Positions 55,174-63,989 are shown, counted from the stretch's first letter. The stretch is DNA of 64,000 nucleotides from Longicatena caecimuris (GCF_004341945.1 NZ_SMBP01000008.1:1-64000), one strand, 5' to 3'. Notes: a model not told the origin generated them from the sequence alone. A program made the numbers and translations.

Positions 55174-55362
55174 TTAATCTTCGGGTAGGATATAAAGGCG
55201 GTAATTATGGGCTGCCTTTTTTTCCATATATAACAAAAAGTCAGGCTCTGAAACGGTCCTGACTCTTTGTTGTAAATGATATAAAACATATAGTGGGAAG
55301 TTAGTGCTTGTGGTTGTAAAGTTATAGAGGAAATAAGCCATGTGTAGAAAGGAAGTACACAT
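55174..55362 (-). CDS. possible 62-residue protein or structured small RNA
   Basis: A minus-strand frame that starts 27 bases after a strong promoter's expected start site. The first half is hydrophobic, the second holds VRTVSEPDFLLYMEKKAAHN. No good ribosome binding site (only GAGAG). Two hairpins, 55232-55271 and 55195-55222, lie inside the frame, so the transcript might instead be a small RNA. Confidence 0.35.
   Translation of the reverse strand: MCTSFLHMAYFLYNFTTTSTNFPLYVLYHLQQRVRTVSEPDFLLYMEKKAAHNYRLYILPED
55195..55224 (+). terminator. terminator-like hairpin after the regulator gene
   Basis: AAAGGC / GCCTTT stem with a long loop, then TTTTT. It is 70 bases after the regulator stop codon. 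Confidence 0.45.
55232..55271. other. long hairpin
   Basis: AACAAAAAGTCAGG pairs with CCTGACTCTTTGTT (one mismatch) around a 12-base loop. It could fold on either strand. Confidence 0.6.
55340..55362. promoter_or_regulatory. palindrome at the start of the minus-strand transcript
   Basis: ATGTGTA-gaaaggaag-TACACAT, a perfect 7-bp inverted repeat about 27 bases inside the predicted transcript start. It could be an operator or a 5' hairpin. Confidence 0.45.
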
Positions 55363-55395
55363 CTCTCATAATTAGCTTTATCTAACTTCTTCTAT

Positions 55396-55424
55396 ATAAT
55401 ACAACGAAAGTTAACCTTAGTCAA
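55396..55424 (-). promoter_or_regulatory. strong leftward sigmaA promoter
   Basis: TTGACT (55424-55419), 17-base spacer, TATTAT (55401-55396) on the minus strand: five of six matches in both boxes. There is no long gene downstream, only the small unit described at 55174-55362. Confidence 0.65.
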
Positions 55425-55483
55425 CAATTTTATACAAGTTTTTCATTTTTTTATACATGACGACTTGCACCACCTACATAAGT

Positions 55484-55506
55484 AAAAAAGACTGTTTCAA
55501 CAGTCT
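55484..55506 (-). terminator. terminator of the PHP gene
   Basis: On the minus strand AGACTGTT-ga-AACAGTCT, followed by TTTTT; it overlaps the last codons. Confidence 0.8.
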
Positions 55507-56398
55507 AATCGTTCGCTAAGGCATGTAAGAATTGTTGCAAGATTATTTCCGCATGGTTACCTTCATAGCCATATTCCCCAAGTTGAATCTTTGGTTTCAT
55601 TTTACCATGAAAATCACTGCCACAACTCATCAGCACATGATGCTTTTGACAATAGTCTTCATAATATAAGTTTTGTTCCCGCGTATGGTAGTTGCTGTAG
55701 GCCTCAATACCATCTATACCTTGGCTAAGGGCTTTTTCCAAGCGTTCTTCTTGGTGGAAGAAATTACGGAAAGGATGGGCAATAATGGCAATACCACCGG
55801 CTTCATGGATGTGCTCTACGGTTTCTTGCAGGCTGGGATATGGTACATGAACATAGCAGGGATTACCGGCACTGCACATATCCCAATAAAAATTGACACA
55901 AGCCGGCTCACAGCGCTCTCCACCTGGTTGGTAGGGCTGAAAGGCTGGCTTATTTGCATAGCGAGGGTCCTTGAGAAAATAGTCAACGATAGCGGGAAAG
56001 GGATTCATCGTTCCAAAGCGTTGTAATAATGCTTGTGCATCTAATTCCATATCGAAGTATTCATTCAATTTGGCAATGCGTTTTGTCATCGTACCCTGCT
56101 TCAATTGAGCAATCTGCTGAGGAAGCTTTTCAAAATACGGTGTATGATGATTTAGGCCATAGCCCAGCACATGGACTTCCAATCCGTCAAACAAGGTATC
56201 ACATTCAATGGCAGGAATCACACGTATCGCGTTTTGCTTACCTAACTGCATCATTTCATCAACGCCCTGTGCCGTATTATGGTCGCTTAAGGCAATAAGA
56301 GACAGCTTGGCTTCTTTTACTTTTTCTATTAATTCCTGACAGGTGAATTGTCCATCACTACTATATAAAGAATGCATGTGTAAATCAAATGTTGTCAT
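55505..56398 (-). CDS. PHP-domain phosphoesterase
   Basis: A 297-residue protein with the PHP metal-site motifs DLHMHSLYSSDG, ALSDHNTAQG, IPAIECD, AHPFRN and CGSDFHG. The size and order match the YciV/TrpH type (RNase AM or nucleoside 3',5'-bisphosphate phosphatase) rather than polymerase-associated PHP domains. It hydrolyses a phosphoester in the cytoplasm. Single-gene unit. Confidence 0.92.
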   Translation of the reverse strand: MTTFDLHMHSLYSSDGQFTCQELIEKVKEAKLSLIALSDHNTAQGVDEMMQLGKQNAIRVIPAIECDTLFDGLEVHVLGYGLNHHTPYFEKLPQQIAQLKQGTMTKRIAKLNEYFDMELDAQALLQRFGTMNPFPAIVDYFLKDPRYANKPAFQPYQPGGERCEPACVNFYWDMCSAGNPCYVHVPYPSLQETVEHIHEAGGIAIIAHPFRNFFHQEERLEKALSQGIDGIEAYSNYHTREQNLYYEDYCQKHHVLMSCGSDFHGKMKPKIQLGEYGYEGNHAEIILQQFLHALAND

Positions 56399-56552
56399 AG
56401 TGGCTCTCCTTTGAAAACAAAGGTATTATAGCATAAGCAAATCGGAAAAGTTTGTATCTATTAGAAATTATTAAAATATTGCGAAAAAAGTGGGAAATTT
56501 GTATAAAAACAAAAAAATTAATGTTTTAAATTTGGAATGTTGGGATTTTTAA

Positions 56553-56581
56553 TTGACGAATTCCTTGGGAATACTTAAACT
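56553..56581 (+). promoter_or_regulatory. promoter of the DeoR-type gene with a palindrome in the spacer
   Basis: TTGACG (56553-56558), 17-base spacer, TAAACT (56576-56581). ATTCC-ttg-GGAAT (56560-56572) is a perfect palindrome in the spacer, a natural site for autorepression. Confidence 0.5.
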
Positions 56582-56609
56582 AAGAGTGTGTCAAAGGAGG
56601 CTGATGAAA

Positions 56610-57383
56610 ATGTCCAAAGCAAGCGATGCCAGAAGAAATGCGTTATATGAGATCATTCTGAATGAAGGAAGAGTTCGTGTGGGGGATTTGGCGCGGGCCT
56701 TGGATGTTACTACAGAAACCATACGAAAAGATCTGAAAGTATTAGAAGATCGTGGCGTATTAATTAAAAAGCATGGCAGCGCTACTGTTCGCAATGCTTA
56801 TTATCAGTTGCCTTTTGATGTGAAACTGCAGGAGAATACAGTGCAGAAACAATGGATTGCGCGCAAGGCATTAGATTTTATACAGGATGATTCCATCGTC
56901 TATTTAGATCCGGGAAGTACCTGTTTGCAACTGGCTAAATTGTTACGGTTAAAGAAGAATATTACCGTATTGACAAATTCTTTGCCCATTGGCGATATCA
57001 TTTGTGACAGTGGCTTAGAACTTATTATGGCCGGTGGTAAGCTGCAGAAAAAAGGCAGAGCTTTTATTGGCTATTATACGACAAATGTGATTGACTCCAT
57101 TCGCATCGATATTGCTTTTTTAGGCTGTGACGGTTTCCAGGATATGGATGGACCGATGACATTTTCTATGGAACATGCGGAAATCAACCGCCATATTCTA
57201 CGCCAATCCAGAAAAAGTATTTTGCTTTGTGATTCCAGCAAGTTTACCAAGACCAGTACCTATCAGTTTGCGAAGTTTTCGGATTATGATGTCATGATTA
57301 CCAATCCGATCAGTGAGGAACAGCAGACAATGGTAAAAGGTGTAAAACAGCTGATCATGGTAGATGAGCATACTTTTGAATGA
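56610..57383 (+). CDS. DeoR family transcriptional regulator
   Basis: Start at 56610, 9 bases from AAAGGAGG; an ATG at 56604 is too close. The 257-residue protein has the DeoR HTH (about 5-58; VRVGDLARALDVTTETIRKD, LKVLEDRGVLIKKHGSA) and a sugar-phosphate sensor domain (DSIVYLDPGSTCLQLAKLL, TVLTNSLPI, IMAGGKLQKKGRAFIG, CDSSKF). It probably represses the downstream transporter until a phosphorylated sugar appears. Confidence 0.93.
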   Translation: MSKASDARRNALYEIILNEGRVRVGDLARALDVTTETIRKDLKVLEDRGVLIKKHGSATVRNAYYQLPFDVKLQENTVQKQWIARKALDFIQDDSIVYLDPGSTCLQLAKLLRLKKNITVLTNSLPIGDIICDSGLELIMAGGKLQKKGRAFIGYYTTNVIDSIRIDIAFLGCDGFQDMDGPMTFSMEHAEINRHILRQSRKSILLCDSSKFTKTSTYQFAKFSDYDVMITNPISEEQQTMVKGVKQLIMVDEHTFE

Positions 57384-57558
57384 CCATGATAAGACATGGG
57401 CCATATACCCGATAAACACTGTTGTAGGATCTGACCAATCTACTGATGAAGAGCGACCTCCTTGCCATATCAGAACAGCGTTATCGGGTTTGTTTTATGA
57501 AAGCATATCGTTTATGATAATAGAAAAGGGATGCAAGGAAACAATACAGGAGGAACCT

Positions 57559-58710
57559 ATGAAAAAAGATCGAAGAAATGTCGTGCTGTTATGTGGTTTT
57601 TACTTTCTGAGCTATTTGGCATTTGTATTGCCTTATGGCTACATGCAAACGTTTTTAGAATCTGTTGGCTATGATGTCGTTGAACGTGGTGTTATCTTAT
57701 CTGGTACGGCTGTTGTCGCTATTGTAACACAGCTATTTGCTGGTTATTTATGTGATAAGTACCATAGTGATAAACGCTTTTTCAATTTATCATTGATTAT
57801 CTTTGTTTTAGCGGCCTTGGTGATGTATCAGGTAAGTGAAAAGAGCTTTTATCTGCATTTGATCTTTATGTCTTTAGTCGGCGGTATGTTTCGTACGACA
57901 ATGGCAATACAGGATAGCTGGACACTACAGACGAGTGAAACCTGTCGAAATAACTTTGGACCGATTCGGGCCTTTGGTGCGATTGGTTGGATGATTGGAA
58001 GTCCGATTGGAGCGATGATTGTTGAACATTACGGCTATGCTTCCTTAGGTTATGTATTTGCCGGTTTGGCCGTATTGAATATTTTATTGACGATGATGAT
58101 GCAAGATGCCGTAAAGGTGGAAAAAAGTGGTGGTATTCATATCGGCGATTTAAAGGAATTGTTACTCAATCGTAAATATATCATCGTGGTATTGATCTTC
58201 CTATTTATTAATGTCATCGCAACGGCCGATATTTATACGACTGTGGATAAGATGATGAATCTTGGAGCGAAAGAAGGAATGATCGGCGCACGCTGGAGCA
58301 TACAGGCATTTACCGAACTGCCACTGTTTTTTGCCGGTACCTGGCTGTTAAAGAAATTCGGTGACTATAAGCTGATGATGTTTGGTACCTTTATGTACAT
58401 TCTTCGTTTTATTGCCTATTCGCTTGTACAATCACCGGAAATGATGATTGTTGTCACTTTGATGCAATGTATCACGTATCCGCTTATCATGATCACCAGC
58501 AAAACTTTGGTTGATGATACGACGCCAAAACATTTGCGTAGTAGTGGACAGACCATAGCTTCAGCTTTTTATGTAGGTGTTTCACTATTAGTTACCCCTG
58601 TGATTGCCGGTGCAATGGTCAATGCGATGGGGGCCGATATGACATTATTGCTGATTGGTTTATCCGGCATTATCCCTTTAGGTTTGGGATTGCTTTATAA
58701 ACGGGTATAG
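57559..58710 (+). CDS. MFS transporter
   Basis: The ATG at 57559 has CAGGAGG in front; the frame is open further upstream but without a start site. The 383-residue protein has 12 hydrophobic segments and the MFS loop GYLCDKYHSDKR. It resembles the NHS/LacY-like group of small-solute permeases. It follows a DeoR regulator by 175 bases and is probably under its control. Substrate unknown. Confidence 0.88.
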   Translation: MKKDRRNVVLLCGFYFLSYLAFVLPYGYMQTFLESVGYDVVERGVILSGTAVVAIVTQLFAGYLCDKYHSDKRFFNLSLIIFVLAALVMYQVSEKSFYLHLIFMSLVGGMFRTTMAIQDSWTLQTSETCRNNFGPIRAFGAIGWMIGSPIGAMIVEHYGYASLGYVFAGLAVLNILLTMMMQDAVKVEKSGGIHIGDLKELLLNRKYIIVVLIFLFINVIATADIYTTVDKMMNLGAKEGMIGARWSIQAFTELPLFFAGTWLLKKFGDYKLMMFGTFMYILRFIAYSLVQSPEMMIVVTLMQCITYPLIMITSKTLVDDTTPKHLRSSGQTIASAFYVGVSLLVTPVIAGAMVNAMGADMTLLLIGLSGIIPLGLGLLYKRV

Positions 58711-58796
58711 ACAAATGTCACTGATTTACGTAACCGCTTAAATTCTTCCTTGAAATAGTGTATAATAATACCGAAATTGGAAGAAGGAGAAAATTT

Positions 58797-59321
58797 ATGG
58801 ATACTATATTTACTATGGAAACCTTTATCAGTGTGGTTATGATCGGGTATGGCATTTGGATGTTATTTCGTTCCGCACAGCAGTTAAGAACAAATATAAA
58901 ATTAAGAAATGAGTACAAAAACAGTCATAAGGACTATGAAGAAGTAAATGTTTATACCGGCTTTTTGATTTTCTTTGCCATAATGATGGCAGCCGGCATT
59001 TTCCTTGCCTTTTTCCCATATGTGGAGGATAACGTTTACTATTATCGTCTTGCCTACAGTTTAATAGCGTTGATTGCCGTGAGTATGGGAATGGATACGC
59101 TTGTGAAACGACGTGTTATTTTTGATGACAATGGCTTCTTATATGAAAAGGCTTATTATCGTTACCGTTCTATCATGAACGTAACACGAAATAAAGGCTT
59201 AATGAAAAACATGGAAATTTCATCAACCGAAGAAAAACGAATCACGATTTCACATAAGATGGGTGAGGCATTTGATGTTCATTATGACAACTGGAAAAAC
59301 CGTAAGAAACATAAAAAATAA
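58797..59321 (+). CDS. small membrane protein of unknown function
   Basis: Start at 58797 after AAGGAG; TATAAT at 58761-58766 gives a probable promoter. The 174-residue protein has a membrane segment at about 6-24 and two at about 56-100, then a cytoplasmic domain with basic residues (KNRKKHKK at the end). I do not recognise it. The next gene follows by 19 bases. Confidence 0.6.
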   Translation: MDTIFTMETFISVVMIGYGIWMLFRSAQQLRTNIKLRNEYKNSHKDYEEVNVYTGFLIFFAIMMAAGIFLAFFPYVEDNVYYYRLAYSLIALIAVSMGMDTLVKRRVIFDDNGFLYEKAYYRYRSIMNVTRNKGLMKNMEISSTEEKRITISHKMGEAFDVHYDNWKNRKKHKK

Positions 59322-59340
59322 AGGTGAAGGATGATTCGTA

Positions 59341-60135
59341 ATGATAAAACTATGTGTGTTTGATGTGGATGGTACACTGATTACAAAAGGTGATAGACAG
59401 TTCAGTTACAACACGATAACAGCATTAAAAAATTTGCAAAAGCAAGGAGTGAAGCTGGCCATTGCCAGTGGCAGACCTCCTTTTGCCATGGAGAAGAAAC
59501 TGCTGGAAGAAATTACATTTGATTATTTTATTTGCAGCAATGGTGCCTGTGTGATAGATAGCAAGGATGAGGTATTACATCGCTTTTCTTTTACGAAACA
59601 GCAGACCCAAAAATTGATTGATATCTTTCGCACCAAAGATGATGCTTTGATGTTTCAATGCATCGAAGCGGCGCGTTGTTATCATGGCTATAAACGTATT
59701 GCGCATATGCTGGAAGGATTTTTAGGACGTTTGGATATTTTAAGCGATGAGCGTGAACAAAGCATATATCAACAAAAAAGCCTTCCTTTAGCTGCTGTGG
59801 CAAAAATTGAACATGAGGATTTGCAAGCGATCAAAGAACATTTTCCTGAATTATTATTTACGCCCTTTGATACGACATATTATGATATCAATGGACAGCA
59901 TAGCAAAGCAGATGGCATCGCATGTATTTGTAAGCATATCGGTATCGATATGACAGAATGTGCGGCGTTTGGCGATGATTATAATGATTTGGATATGATC
60001 AAGCGCTGTGGGTATGGCATTGCCATGGGGAATGCCCGTGAAAAAGTCAAAGAAGTAGCTGCTTATGTGACATCTAATGTTGAGGAAGATGGCATATGGA
60101 ACGCTTGTCTTCACTATGGGTGGATAAAGCAATGA
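59341..60135 (+). CDS. Cof-type HAD phosphatase 1
   Basis: A 264-residue protein with the HAD motifs DVDGTL (Asp nucleophile), ASGRPP, a C2-type cap and GDDYNDLDMI, typical of the Cof/IIB subfamily that dephosphorylates sugar phosphates and related small molecules. Its stop overlaps the next start (ATGA). A duplicated gene follows. Confidence 0.94.
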   Translation: MIKLCVFDVDGTLITKGDRQFSYNTITALKNLQKQGVKLAIASGRPPFAMEKKLLEEITFDYFICSNGACVIDSKDEVLHRFSFTKQQTQKLIDIFRTKDDALMFQCIEAARCYHGYKRIAHMLEGFLGRLDILSDEREQSIYQQKSLPLAAVAKIEHEDLQAIKEHFPELLFTPFDTTYYDINGQHSKADGIACICKHIGIDMTECAAFGDDYNDLDMIKRCGYGIAMGNAREKVKEVAAYVTSNVEEDGIWNACLHYGWIKQ

Positions 60136-60953
60136 TACGATTATTATTAAGTGATATCGATGGTACCTTGATTCAATATGATCCAAAGATTCATAAGACT
60201 GATGTTGACGCAATCCATCAGCTGCAGGAACATGGTGTTCAATTTGGTTTGGTGACAGGAAGAGATATCGGCTTTTGCCGTCATCTGTTAACACACCATA
60301 ATTTACAAGCCGATTGTATCATAGCCAATAATGGAGGCTCTTTATGGATTCAAAAACATAAGGTATTGGAACATCATATGGATGGGGAAGAAGTTATCGC
60401 TATTATGAAACAATTGGATGCTTATGTGGGGATGTGTCATCCTTTTATTTGTAGTGAAGAGCGTGAATTCTTTTTGATGAAACATGCCTATACAGCGGAT
60501 GCATGGCAATCTATACGTAAGACACTTGCTTATTTGGGCAATTTGCGTGAAGAAGACTTACTCCAACATTTGCATAGAACAAAAGCCAGTGTGGTCAAAA
60601 TCAGTTTGTATACTTGCAATGAGCAGACAACAAATGCTTTATTGCCTAAGCTTCAGGCAATATTTAAAGAGTATGAAGTCTTGCCTACTTCTATCGACTA
60701 TATTGAAATAACCAAAAAAGGAATTCATAAAGGCAACACCGTTTGTACCCTGATGGATAAGCTGCATCTAAAAAAGCATGAGGTTGGGGTAATCGGGGAT
60801 GGCCATAATGATGTGCCGATGTTTTCCTGTGTTGAGCATAGTTTTGTGATGGAAAGTGCGCAGGAGGAAGTAAAGCGTCATGGAAAGAGAATCGTAAAAA
60901 GTGTTGCGCAAGCGGTACAATGTGTTATACAATACAATCAAAATGAGGAATAA
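60132..60953 (+). CDS. Cof-type HAD phosphatase 2
   Basis: Start ATG at 60132 overlaps the previous stop. The 273-residue protein has DIDGTLI, TGRDIG, the TSIDYIEITKKGIHKG stretch with the motif III Lys, and GDGHNDVPMF. Same family as the gene before it, probably an old tandem duplication with a different substrate. Closely followed by a winged-helix/membrane gene. Confidence 0.94.
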   Translation: MIRLLLSDIDGTLIQYDPKIHKTDVDAIHQLQEHGVQFGLVTGRDIGFCRHLLTHHNLQADCIIANNGGSLWIQKHKVLEHHMDGEEVIAIMKQLDAYVGMCHPFICSEEREFFLMKHAYTADAWQSIRKTLAYLGNLREEDLLQHLHRTKASVVKISLYTCNEQTTNALLPKLQAIFKEYEVLPTSIDYIEITKKGIHKGNTVCTLMDKLHLKKHEVGVIGDGHNDVPMFSCVEHSFVMESAQEEVKRHGKRIVKSVAQAVQCVIQYNQNEE

Positions 60954-60984
60954 CTTCCTTTTATCAGTAGGAGGATGTAAGGAA

Positions 60985-61308
60985 ATGGCAAAGAAAAAAG
61001 CAACAGTTCAGCAGACAGCGGCAAAACGTGTATTAGATGTATTACATCGAAAAGAGGCATATTCAGAAAGTACGGCTGTCGGTTATGAGGCATTTAAAAA
61101 TATATCATATCCAACTCAGGTCATCGCTTATACGATTGCGAATCTGATGGAAAATGGGGTTGTGAAACGGACGCAGGATGAGCGCTTTTATTTTGATGAG
61201 CAGAACTGGAATCAGTTAAAGAAAAAAGTCAATGTAGGATATCTGGTATTAATTGGCTTGCCATTGATTTTATTTTTAATTTTCTTATTCGTCAAATATG
61301 TGTTATAG
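60985..61308 (+). CDS. small winged-helix-like protein with C-terminal membrane helix
   Basis: Start ATG at 60985, with AGGAGG 10 bases upstream. The 107-residue protein has a helical basic N-terminal half (KRVLDVLHRKEAYSESTAVG, ANLMENGVVKRTQDERFYFD) that looks like a winged helix, and a single membrane segment at about 82-105. Family not recognised. Confidence 0.65.
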   Translation: MAKKKATVQQTAAKRVLDVLHRKEAYSESTAVGYEAFKNISYPTQVIAYTIANLMENGVVKRTQDERFYFDEQNWNQLKKKVNVGYLVLIGLPLILFLIFLFVKYVL

Positions 61309-61368
61309 TTTCAGAAAAGCTTAGCGTTTACAGATTATGAAAAACGCTTGCTTCATGTAGTATTTATC

Positions 61369-61392
61369 CGGTTGCTTAGCAACCTTTTTTTG
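61369..61392 (+). terminator. terminator of the HAD operon
   Basis: GGTTGC-tta-GCAACC followed by seven Ts. Confidence 0.85.
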
Positions 61393-61697
61393 TTTGAAAA
61401 ACCTTTTCCATAGTGATATGTACCCTTTTGATACGCGGTACATATGTATTGCTAAGTTACCATATAACGGGTATTAAAAAATGATTATTATCGGTTATCC
61501 GGTTGAAACATATGGAATTAGATATAAATGATGTTGCGTAATTGTTTATCCGTTTAAAGGAGTTTATCGATTATCAAAGGGTGGAGAAGCTTGTAATGAA
61601 TAAGTTAAAGGGAGGATCAAAAACTTATCTTATAGGAAATGTTATGAAGTATTACGTCAGTGCTATGCCGGGATAAAGGCGAATCGTAAATAAATAA
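61393..61697. other. intergenic region with a perfect inverted repeat
   Basis: ATATGTACC-N12-GGTACATAT (61416-61445) is a perfect 9-bp inverted repeat. The following 200 bases are AT-rich, with a GGGAGG at 61611 but no coding frame of useful length. Nothing else is recognised. Confidence 0.4.
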
Positions 61698-61735
61698 AAA
61701 ATGAGGGATGCCAAATTCGGCAATTCCTCATTTTG
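61698..61735 (-). terminator. terminator of the isomerase-like gene
   Basis: AAAATGAGG / CCTCATTTT outer stem with an inner TGCC/GGCA stem; T run on the minus strand. Confidence 0.8.
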
Positions 61736-61741
61736 GGTGTT

Positions 61742-62629
61742 TTAGGTGATATTTTCTAATGTATCTTTTAGTTTATCCATGCTGGATATAGTTTCCTGGA
61801 AAGGCACTTCAGCTTCTAAGGAAAGGACTTTATCATAACCGCGATTGTGTAAATATGTCAGAATCTGATCATATGGTATATCGCCGTCGAATAATTCTTT
61901 ATGCACAAAAGGTTTTTGCTGGGTAGGATCATAATGATAATCTTTGATGTGAATATGACCTATTTGCGGATAGATATAACGTAACTCATCCATTAATGAA
62001 AAGAGTAAATAATCTTTTGGCACATTTTCTTTTACTGCTCTAAAGCTATTTGCTGGATCCCATAATAAGCGTAAGTGTGGATCTTGGAAAGCCTTGATGA
62101 TCTGTATCGTCATCATTCCCTTTGGCAATCGTGAATATGGGCAGTTTTCTAAAACCAACGTTATATCATACTCCTTCGCAATCCGTAAAGCTAAGCGGAC
62201 TGCACGAAGGATAGCATTCATATCTTCCTGAACGCCGAAAGGAGGTTTACGATTGTCAGGAAAACGGAAGGGGAATATGCGTACGCGCGGACAATTTAAA
62301 CGTTTGGCAATGCGGCAGGCATTTTCCAGATAACGCAGGTGCGTATTGATATCGCCTTCAATGGCATAAAAAGAATCATTGAATAAAGAAACTTGATCAC
62401 CTTCATATAAAGGGCAAAGAAAAAAGACAGTACTGGCAATGCAGGATACTTCCAAATGATAGGTTTGTAAGAGCGTGCGGATATGCTCGACTTCTGCCAG
62501 ACTACATTCTTCAATACTTTTACCAAAGACATTGTGTAATTCCACATGCGAATAATGATGTGCTTTCGCTATTTGTAAAGCACGTTCTAAATCTTCACAA
62601 ATTTGATCGGTTATAATGGCATATTGCAT
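61742..62629 (-). CDS. sugar phosphate isomerase/epimerase-like TIM barrel
   Basis: Start at 62629 (MQYAIITDQ) after AGGTGA. The 295-residue protein has the AP-endonuclease-2/xylose-isomerase fold: HHYSHVELHNVFGKS, the metal ligands in LVLENCPYSR, LLWDPANSF, IGHIHIKDYH and a final SLEAEV. Members isomerise keto sugars or inosose. It is divergent from manA with a shared palindrome between them. A hairpin sits directly before its ribosome binding site. Exact substrate unknown. Confidence 0.88.
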   Translation of the reverse strand: MQYAIITDQICEDLERALQIAKAHHYSHVELHNVFGKSIEECSLAEVEHIRTLLQTYHLEVSCIASTVFFLCPLYEGDQVSLFNDSFYAIEGDINTHLRYLENACRIAKRLNCPRVRIFPFRFPDNRKPPFGVQEDMNAILRAVRLALRIAKEYDITLVLENCPYSRLPKGMMTIQIIKAFQDPHLRLLWDPANSFRAVKENVPKDYLLFSLMDELRYIYPQIGHIHIKDYHYDPTQQKPFVHKELFDGDIPYDQILTYLHNRGYDKVLSLEAEVPFQETISSMDKLKDTLENIT

Positions 62630-62638
62630 ACATTCACC

Positions 62639-62665
62639 TGACTGCAACAATAAGATTTGCAGTCA
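62639..62665 (-). promoter_or_regulatory. 5' leader hairpin next to the ribosome binding site
   Basis: On the minus strand TGACTGCAA-atcttattg-TTGCAGTCA, a perfect 9-bp stem ending right at the AGGTGA site, two bases of which it can cover. It may control translation or protect the mRNA end. Confidence 0.5.
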
Positions 62666-62685
62666 TTTTTCCTTTCTGTACTATG

Positions 62686-62694
62686 ATTATACCA
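62686..62694 (-). promoter_or_regulatory. extended -10 promoter of the isomerase-like gene
   Basis: TGG-TATAAT on the minus strand; no good -35. The 18-bp palindrome upstream covers the place of the -35. Confidence 0.6.
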
Positions 62695-62704
62695 TTTTCT
62701 TAGG

Positions 62705-62722
62705 CAATTGTTATAACAATTG
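62705..62722. promoter_or_regulatory. perfect 18-bp palindrome between divergent promoters
   Basis: CAATTGTTATAACAATTG equals its own reverse complement. It lies 13 bases upstream of the leftward -10 box and about 50 bases before the rightward promoter. Shape fits an operator of a GntR- or LacI-type dimer; the protein is not known. Confidence 0.6.
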
Positions 62723-62773
62723 TTAGAAAAAAGATGAAAAATGTAGGAAAGGTCATAATGTAATGACATTTCA

Positions 62774-62802
62774 TTGCTTTTGTATGTGATTCATATTATA
62801 AT
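62774..62802 (+). promoter_or_regulatory. promoter of manA
   Basis: TTGCTT (62774-62779), 17-base spacer, TATAAT (62797-62802). Confidence 0.65.
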
Positions 62803-62833
62803 AGGGACGAGAAAAAGAAAGAGGTAGAACATT

Positions 62834-63775
62834 ATGTATCCATTTCGTTTAAAACCAATTTATGACAAAACCATTTGGGCCAATGATCGTTTAACGACGA
62901 TGCGTCATGAAGCCCAGACCGGATGTGGCACATGCTGGGAAATCAGTGCCCATCCACATGCACAGAATAAGATCATCAATGGAGATTATGCCGGTAAAAC
63001 TTTACAGGAATTGTTAGATGAGAAAGAGCAAGAAATGCTAGGGAAAGTACCTAGACAGCGTTTGTTACGTTTGGCTTTTCTAGATGCGGCAGATAATCTT
63101 TCCATTCAGGTTCATCCGGATGATGCTTATGCGCATGAACATGAACATGATGAAGGGAAAACAGAATCCTGGTATATTTTAGAGGCTGATGAAGGGGCAA
63201 CGCTGGTAGCTGGAACGACCATTGCCGATAAGGATGTTTTATATCAGGCGGTGCAAGAGAATACAGTTGAGCAATATGTGCGGCGCATTCCGGTAAAAGC
63301 CGGGGATTTTGTATGTATTGATGCAGGGATGTTGCATGCCTTAGGGAAGGGCATCTTAGCATTGGAAATTGGGGAGAATTCCAACACGACATATCGTTTT
63401 TATGATTATAATCGAAAAGATGCAAACGGCAATCCACGTCCTTTGCATATTCAAAAAAGCTTTGATGTTGCGGATTTCGCTTTGGTTTGTACACCGGTTC
63501 ATTCTCCTTTAGAAAAAGTACAGGAAACAAAGGAGAAAATGTTAGTAGAGCGTGAAGAGTTTTGTGTCAAGCTGGTAGACATTCATGCATCCTATGAAGT
63601 AATTATGGATCACACAAAATTTTATTGTGTATCGAATGTTGGTCAAGATGCTGAAATCATCTGTGACGGTATGCACATTCCATTCCTTTATACAGAAAGC
63701 ATCTTTGTGCCGGCAGCGTGTAAGGATTTTACCATACTGGGGGATACCAGAGTATTACTTAGCTATGTGAAATAA
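62834..63775 (+). CDS. manA: mannose-6-phosphate isomerase, class I
   Basis: A 313-residue protein starting after AAGAGGT. Zinc ligands are in SIQVHPDD and in the GKTESWY and DAGMLHALGKG stretches, and LEIGENSNTTYRFYDYNR matches the family's active-site arginine region. Length and pattern are those of short bacterial type I enzymes, which convert mannose-6-phosphate to fructose-6-phosphate. A terminator follows, so it is a single-gene unit. Confidence 0.95.
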   Translation: MYPFRLKPIYDKTIWANDRLTTMRHEAQTGCGTCWEISAHPHAQNKIINGDYAGKTLQELLDEKEQEMLGKVPRQRLLRLAFLDAADNLSIQVHPDDAYAHEHEHDEGKTESWYILEADEGATLVAGTTIADKDVLYQAVQENTVEQYVRRIPVKAGDFVCIDAGMLHALGKGILALEIGENSNTTYRFYDYNRKDANGNPRPLHIQKSFDVADFALVCTPVHSPLEKVQETKEKMLVEREEFCVKLVDIHASYEVIMDHTKFYCVSNVGQDAEIICDGMHIPFLYTESIFVPAACKDFTILGDTRVLLSYVK

Positions 63776-63788
63776 AGCAAGGCGATTA

Positions 63789-63813
63789 GGGCAGCTAAGA
63801 GCTGCCTTTTTGT
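63789..63813 (+). terminator. terminator of manA
   Basis: GGCAGCT-aag-AGCTGCC followed by TTTTTG. Confidence 0.85.
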
Positions 63814-63960
63814 TACCGGTGTTCTACATGCGCAAGAATTAAGCAGGTGCATAGTCGAACACAATTATGTGCGCATAGGGTGTCATATTTGGATGTTTGC
63901 AAGCAAGATACCAAAAGCAAAAGGTAAAAAGCCTGTTTACGAAGAAAATAGCCTGTTTTC

Positions 63961-63989
63961 CATATAATTTGTTGGTTTCTTTATGTCAA
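63961..63989 (-). promoter_or_regulatory. possible leftward promoter at the right edge
   Basis: TTGACA (63989-63984), 17-base spacer and TATATG (63966-63961) on the minus strand. The -35 is perfect, the -10 is weak, and no gene of any length lies to its left before manA's terminator. Confidence 0.3.
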
